A stretch of 63,097 nucleotides of DNA, taken from positions 1-63,097 of the forward strand of contig CABZVB010000010.1 of NCBI GenBank assembly GCA_902529115.1. The letters are read 5' to 3'. Under the pieces are notes generated by a model. It did not search any database, had not been told where the DNA came from, and worked only from the letters and a program-made list of their open reading frames with translations. Positions 59,859-63,097 of this stretch are shown piece after piece; position 1 is the stretch's first letter, and each line of letters begins with the position of its first letter. This DNA is from an uncultured Balneola sp. (lineage in GTDB: Bacteria > Bacteroidota > Rhodothermia > Balneolales > Balneolaceae). The position numbers were made by a program, and so were the translations under genes.

Positions 59859-60497
59859 ATGCAAAGCATCCAAACAGTACTGATATTAGCTCCACACACC
59901 GATGACGCAGAGCTTGGCTGTGGAGGAACCATGGCGCGATTTTTAGAGGAAGGGAAGCAGATTTATGTAGCTGCTTTTTCAACAGCTAGAGCATCTCTGC
60001 CCGAGGGTTCAAATCCTGATCAACTCAAAGATGAATTTTATGCATCCATGGAGATTTTGGGTGTTCCTAAAGAGCAATTGTTTGTGTACGATTATCAGGT
60101 TCGAATGTTGTCTTATCATCGTCAAGAAGTGTTGGAAGAACTCATCAAGCTTCGCCAATCCATCGTACCTGATTTGGTTTTAATTCCATCGGGAAGTGAT
60201 TTGCATCAAGATCATCAAGTGGTTCATAACGAAGGATTACGAGCCTTTAAACAAGTAAGTATTTGGGGATATGAATTACCGTGGAATCACATCAGCTTTG
60301 ATACCCAAGCCTTCATTCCACTGGAACAGCATCATATCGATACGAAATGGAAGATGATGCAGGCCTATGATTCTCAGTTCGAAAAACAACGGGCTTATTT
60401 CACCAAAGAGTTCATTGAGGGACTGGCCCGTGTACGTGGCGTCCAAGTAAGTGAAGATTTTGCCGAAGCATTTGAAGTGAAGCGACTTAAGTTATAA
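59859..60497 (+). CDS. PIG-L/LmbE-family Zn-dependent N-deacetylase
   Basis: 212 residues with the family metal site LAPHTDDAELGCGG (~10-23; His13, Asp16 region) and the late SGSDLHQDHQVVH block carrying the third ligand His. The family removes acetyl from GlcNAc-type sugars, for example in GPI, mycothiol, bacillithiol and teicoplanin pathways. It starts 14 bp after the GNAT gene. Followed by an LpxD-like acyltransferase, an ACP and an acyl ligase, it probably frees an amine for re-acylation. Higher GC than the preceding two genes suggests a different ancestry for this half of the locus. Confidence 0.88.
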   Translation: MQSIQTVLILAPHTDDAELGCGGTMARFLEEGKQIYVAAFSTARASLPEGSNPDQLKDEFYASMEILGVPKEQLFVYDYQVRMLSYHRQEVLEELIKLRQSIVPDLVLIPSGSDLHQDHQVVHNEGLRAFKQVSIWGYELPWNHISFDTQAFIPLEQHHIDTKWKMMQAYDSQFEKQRAYFTKEFIEGLARVRGVQVSEDFAEAFEVKRLKL

Positions 60498-60549
60498 TTC
60501 CGAACCACTGATCATCCGCTTGAATCCAAAGGATTTTTAATAATTATAC

Positions 60550-61455
60550 ATGATAGAACCCACTTTACTTAGTGATTTACTAGCACGACTCAGTGACGAC
60601 TACGAACGAGTCGGTTCATTAAAGGACCATCGTATTGACCAGGTCTGTTCTATCGAAGATGCAAGCATAAGCTCAATCGTATGGTGTCACCCAGCAAGAG
60701 CAGATAAAAGCGAAATTATTGCCGCTACCCGAGCGCAGGTGGTGGTTTGTGATGGCGAGGTAGAATGGAACGAGATGGTTCAACCCGAGAAAACCCTAAT
60801 CAAAGTAGACGATCCCAAGCGCGTATTTAGTCGACTTGTACGTCAGATGATGTCACAGCAATATAAAGCAGGTATTCATCCGACGAGTTCGATTCATCCA
60901 GAAGCTGAAATTCATTCGAGCGTCTATATTGGACCTCATTGCAGCATAGGAAAGTGTAAAATTGGGGAAGGTAGTCAAATTCACGGCAATACCTTTATTT
61001 ATGACGGTGTTCAGATCGGTTCCGAGGTGGTTTTAGAGGCATCGGTTGTACTAGGTGCCGAGGGTTTTGGACTTGCCAACACAGAAGAAGGGGGATGGGA
61101 ACGGTTTCCTCATCTCGGGGGATTGATCATTCATGATCGGGTCCAAATTGGAGCGGGTTCTACTATTGATCGAGGCGCTATTGAAGACACAGTTATAGGT
61201 GAGGAAACCAAAATATCGAAGCAGGTTCATATTTCTCACAATGTTCAAGTGGGTAAGCACTGCCTGATTACCGGTGGAGTTTCAATCGCGGGATCAACGG
61301 TTGTAGGTGATTTTGTGTGGATTAGTCCTGGCGTGACTATTTTAAATAAAGTGAAGATTGGAGACCATGCATTTGTGGCTATTGGAGCGGTCGTGACTCA
61401 GTCCATTCCAGATCATCATCAGGCAATCGGACGAAAAATAATTCCCAAAGCATAA
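60550..61455 (+). CDS. LpxD-like N-acyltransferase with left-handed beta helix
   Basis: 301 residues. An N-terminal LpxD-type uridine-binding-like domain (~1-100) precedes a hexapeptide helix (~105-285). The catalytic-site region VHISHNVQVGKH, with His230 in the place of E. coli LpxD His239, and the EGFGLANTEEGGW and TIDRGAIEDTVIG blocks match the LpxD family. The C-terminal helical extension that grips the ACP in LpxD is missing: the protein ends soon after AIGRKIIPKA. Canonical LpxD (~340 residues) usually lies with fabZ/lpxA, not here. Next to its own ACP gene (6 bp downstream), it probably acylates a glycan amino sugar rather than lipid A. Confidence 0.82.
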   Translation: MIEPTLLSDLLARLSDDYERVGSLKDHRIDQVCSIEDASISSIVWCHPARADKSEIIAATRAQVVVCDGEVEWNEMVQPEKTLIKVDDPKRVFSRLVRQMMSQQYKAGIHPTSSIHPEAEIHSSVYIGPHCSIGKCKIGEGSQIHGNTFIYDGVQIGSEVVLEASVVLGAEGFGLANTEEGGWERFPHLGGLIIHDRVQIGAGSTIDRGAIEDTVIGEETKISKQVHISHNVQVGKHCLITGGVSIAGSTVVGDFVWISPGVTILNKVKIGDHAFVAIGAVVTQSIPDHHQAIGRKIIPKA

Positions 61456-61460
61456 AACGC

Positions 61461-61688
61461 ATGAATACTATTGAAGAACTGATTCGAGAGGTCTTGGTAC
61501 TCTCGGAGGAAGTAGAACTTAGTGATCAAACGACACCTTCCGACATTCTAGCTTGGGATTCATTGGGGCATATCAACATCATCACAGCAATTGAAGAAGA
61601 GTTTGATCTAGACATTAGCCCCGAACAAATAGGTGAGCTGCAAAGTATAGCTGATTTTAAAGCGCTCATCCGAGCGGACGCTCCTTAA
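61461..61688 (+). CDS. Acyl carrier protein (specialised)
   Basis: 75 residues with the phosphopantetheine attachment motif WDSLGHINIITAIEEEF, Ser34 as the carrier site, and the four-helix layout of ACPs. It is more divergent than a housekeeping AcpP (the D-S-L context is kept, the rest is not). It lies between the LpxD-like transferase (gap 5 bp) and the acyl ligase (gap 2 bp), so its acyl load is likely made by that ligase and used by that transferase. No phosphopantetheinyl transferase is in the window. Confidence 0.88.
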   Translation: MNTIEELIREVLVLSEEVELSDQTTPSDILAWDSLGHINIITAIEEEFDLDISPEQIGELQSIADFKALIRADAP

Positions 61689-61690
61689 TT

Positions 61691-63097
61691 GTGCAGCTAG
61701 GCGAAGATTCCATAGTGAGAGGATTTTTTGAGGCGGCCGATAGAACGCCCCAAAAGATTGCTGTTTATTATGGTGAACAGACTATTTCCTATGAAAATCT
61801 GCGCAATGATGTGCTCAGGACGGCTCAATCGCTTGATAATTGGTCGGTAACTACAGGCGATCGGGTATTATTTTATGGTGAAAAATCGATTGATTTTATT
61901 TGTACTTACTTGGCCTGTCATGTCTTGGGTGCAGTTTCGGTTCCTGTGGATGTGCAGATGCCCATGGATGAAATCGCTAAGGTTTATGATCGGGTAGCAC
62001 CCCGTGTAGCCTTATTTCCCGCCATTAAGGAGTGGCCATTTTCTTTTCAGGAGTGGGGGGGAGCCTTTAAGTCCGATACACCTTATCAGTTAGTTCAATA
62101 TCCAGACCCCCATGAAGTTGCCGATCTTTTGTTTACTACTGGAACAACCGGTCAAAAAAAAGGAGTGCTGCTCACTCACCAGAATATTTGGGCGGGGGCC
62201 ATAAATTCGAATGCATTCATAGGAAATACTTCAGAGGACTCAGAGATTATTCCATTGCCGCTTCATCACGCTTTCGGGCTCAGGAGATTGCGTACAAATT
62301 TATTGTTAGGCTCATCCGTTCATTTGATTCAAGGGTTCATGTTACCAAAAAGAATAGCAGAGGCGATAGCATTAGGGGCCACTGGAATCTGTATGGTTCC
62401 ATCAGGACTGGAGGTCATAAAAAAGCTTACCAAAAATACCTATGATACTAGCCTATCGAAGCTGTCATACATCGAATTTGGTAGTATGCCTATGGATTTA
62501 GAGCTCAAAGGTGAGCTTATCGAAAGACTACCAAATACTAAGCTTTGTATGCATTATGGACTTACAGAAGTAGCGGCCAACATCTTTATTGAATTTCACC
62601 AGGACCGTGATCACCTCCATACATTGGGGCGTCCTAGTCCTAATGTTGGAATTGGCATCATGAGCGAATCGGGACAACTTTTGCCTCAGGGTAATCTAGG
62701 AGAAATAGTAGTTAAAGGAACTGTGCAAACTCCTGGTTATTGGAATGATGATAACCTAACGAAGCATTCCAGGAAAAATGGTTGGTTTAGGACCGGAGAT
62801 TTGGGGGTGATTACACCTGAAGGGTATGTTCAGCTAAAAGGTCGAAATGACGATATCATTAATGTAGGAGGAAAAAAAGTTTTTCCTCAGGAGATTGAAG
62901 ATGTGATTAATCAACATCCGGACATTTCAGACTCGATATGTATTTCCGTATCTGATAGGCTACTGGGAGAACAGGTAAAAGCATATGTCGTAATGGAGCC
63001 TCATCGGAGTTTTAATAAAGAAGAGCTGTTTGATTTCCTGAGAACCCTCTTAGAGCCATACAAAATTCCAGTGTATTTCGAGGAAATAACCTCCATT
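61691..63097 (+). CDS. AMP-forming acyl-CoA/acyl-ACP ligase (3' end outside window)
   Basis: Open frame of 469 codons from GTG 61691 to the last base with no stop, so the gene continues beyond the window. ANL-superfamily motifs: the P-loop LLFTTGTTGQKKGVLLTH (near 62130-62185), MHYGLTEVAAN (A5-type motif), GWFRTGDLG (A7), and the hinge region LKGRNDDIINVGGKKV (A8), followed by EIEDVI and QVKAYVV. It activates a carboxylic acid with ATP, then loads CoA or, more likely here, the ACP encoded 2 bp upstream. The substrate pocket does not tell me the acid. The final catalytic Lys region lies outside the window. Confidence 0.88.
   Translation, partial: MQLGEDSIVRGFFEAADRTPQKIAVYYGEQTISYENLRNDVLRTAQSLDNWSVTTGDRVLFYGEKSIDFICTYLACHVLGAVSVPVDVQMPMDEIAKVYDRVAPRVALFPAIKEWPFSFQEWGGAFKSDTPYQLVQYPDPHEVADLLFTTGTTGQKKGVLLTHQNIWAGAINSNAFIGNTSEDSEIIPLPLHHAFGLRRLRTNLLLGSSVHLIQGFMLPKRIAEAIALGATGICMVPSGLEVIKKLTKNTYDTSLSKLSYIEFGSMPMDLELKGELIERLPNTKLCMHYGLTEVAANIFIEFHQDRDHLHTLGRPSPNVGIGIMSESGQLLPQGNLGEIVVKGTVQTPGYWNDDNLTKHSRKNGWFRTGDLGVITPEGYVQLKGRNDDIINVGGKKVFPQEIEDVINQHPDISDSICISVSDRLLGEQVKAYVVMEPHRSFNKEELFDFLRTLLEPYKIPVYFEEITSI

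Noticed and set aside
62188-62445. 85-codon plus-strand frame inside the acyl ligase gene
   Set aside because: Lies in a different frame from the intact 469-codon ligase, whose ANL motifs are clear.

Overview
The window looks like a chromosomal core segment of an AT-rich, Gram-negative member of the Bacteroidota/Balneolota/Rhodothermota assemblage. The evidence for that placement is a protein with a type IX secretion (T9SS)-style C-terminal sorting domain beside a PorV/PorQ-family barrel, a DUF3078-type barrel, a class II DAHP synthase, a K+-dependent-type membrane pyrophosphatase, stand-alone MnmD, and a split SecD/SecF. The placement rests on gene content only. I found no insertion sequence, prophage, CRISPR array or rRNA operon. 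There is one tRNA gene (Gln, TTG).

Layout. 1-5366 (+): end of a large secreted T9SS-type protein, a PorV-like barrel and a parvulin lipoprotein. 5363-10501 (-): a membrane-anchored SGNH hydrolase with TPR-like tail and a 1082-residue BNR/VPS10-like secreted protein. 10864-14670 (+): purF, engB, serA. 14667-15791 (-): mnmD and a small membrane protein. 15878-21878 (+): M20 amidohydrolase, FAD amine oxidase, PfkB kinase, rdgB, sodium:solute symporter. 21875-29856 (-): purA, STAS protein, secF, secD, an unknown exported protein, uvrA. 30024-36525 (+): class II DAHP synthase, then a protein-quality-control block of hsp20, htrA and clpB. 36509-39299 (-): PLP decarboxylase, DUF3078 barrel, PyrR-like protein. 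39478-46960 (+): tRNA-Gln, prs, rplY, pth, hppA, two unknown ORFs, pyrF, rnhA, a VOC protein. 47004-50916 (-): ABC-F ATPase, a truncated aspartokinase-like protein, lysA. 51367-53457 (+): an APC permease fused to a His-less EIIA-like domain and an RCK_C domain. 53518-56353 (-): hisS and a Wzx-type flippase. 56449-63097 (+): a surface-glycan locus that runs off the window.

The most interesting part is the last 8 kb. A GT56 (WecF-like) transferase, a very WecE-like sugar aminotransferase, a hexapeptide acyltransferase and a WecD-like GNAT reconstruct the late steps of dTDP-Fuc4NAc synthesis and transfer known from enterobacterial common antigen. They sit divergently from a flippase. Immediately downstream is a PIG-L deacetylase, an LpxD-like N-acyltransferase without the usual C-terminal extension, a dedicated acyl carrier protein and an AMP-forming acyl ligase (incomplete at the right edge). 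Read together, this is a candidate deacetylate-and-reacylate cassette that would put an unusual acyl group on a glycan amino sugar. The acyl group and acceptor cannot be read from the sequence.

Other points worth a second look are the truncated aspartokinase beside lysA, the permease with a degenerate EIIA domain, three convergent gene pairs whose stop codons interlock in four bases, and several small ORFs and hairpins in intergenic DNA.
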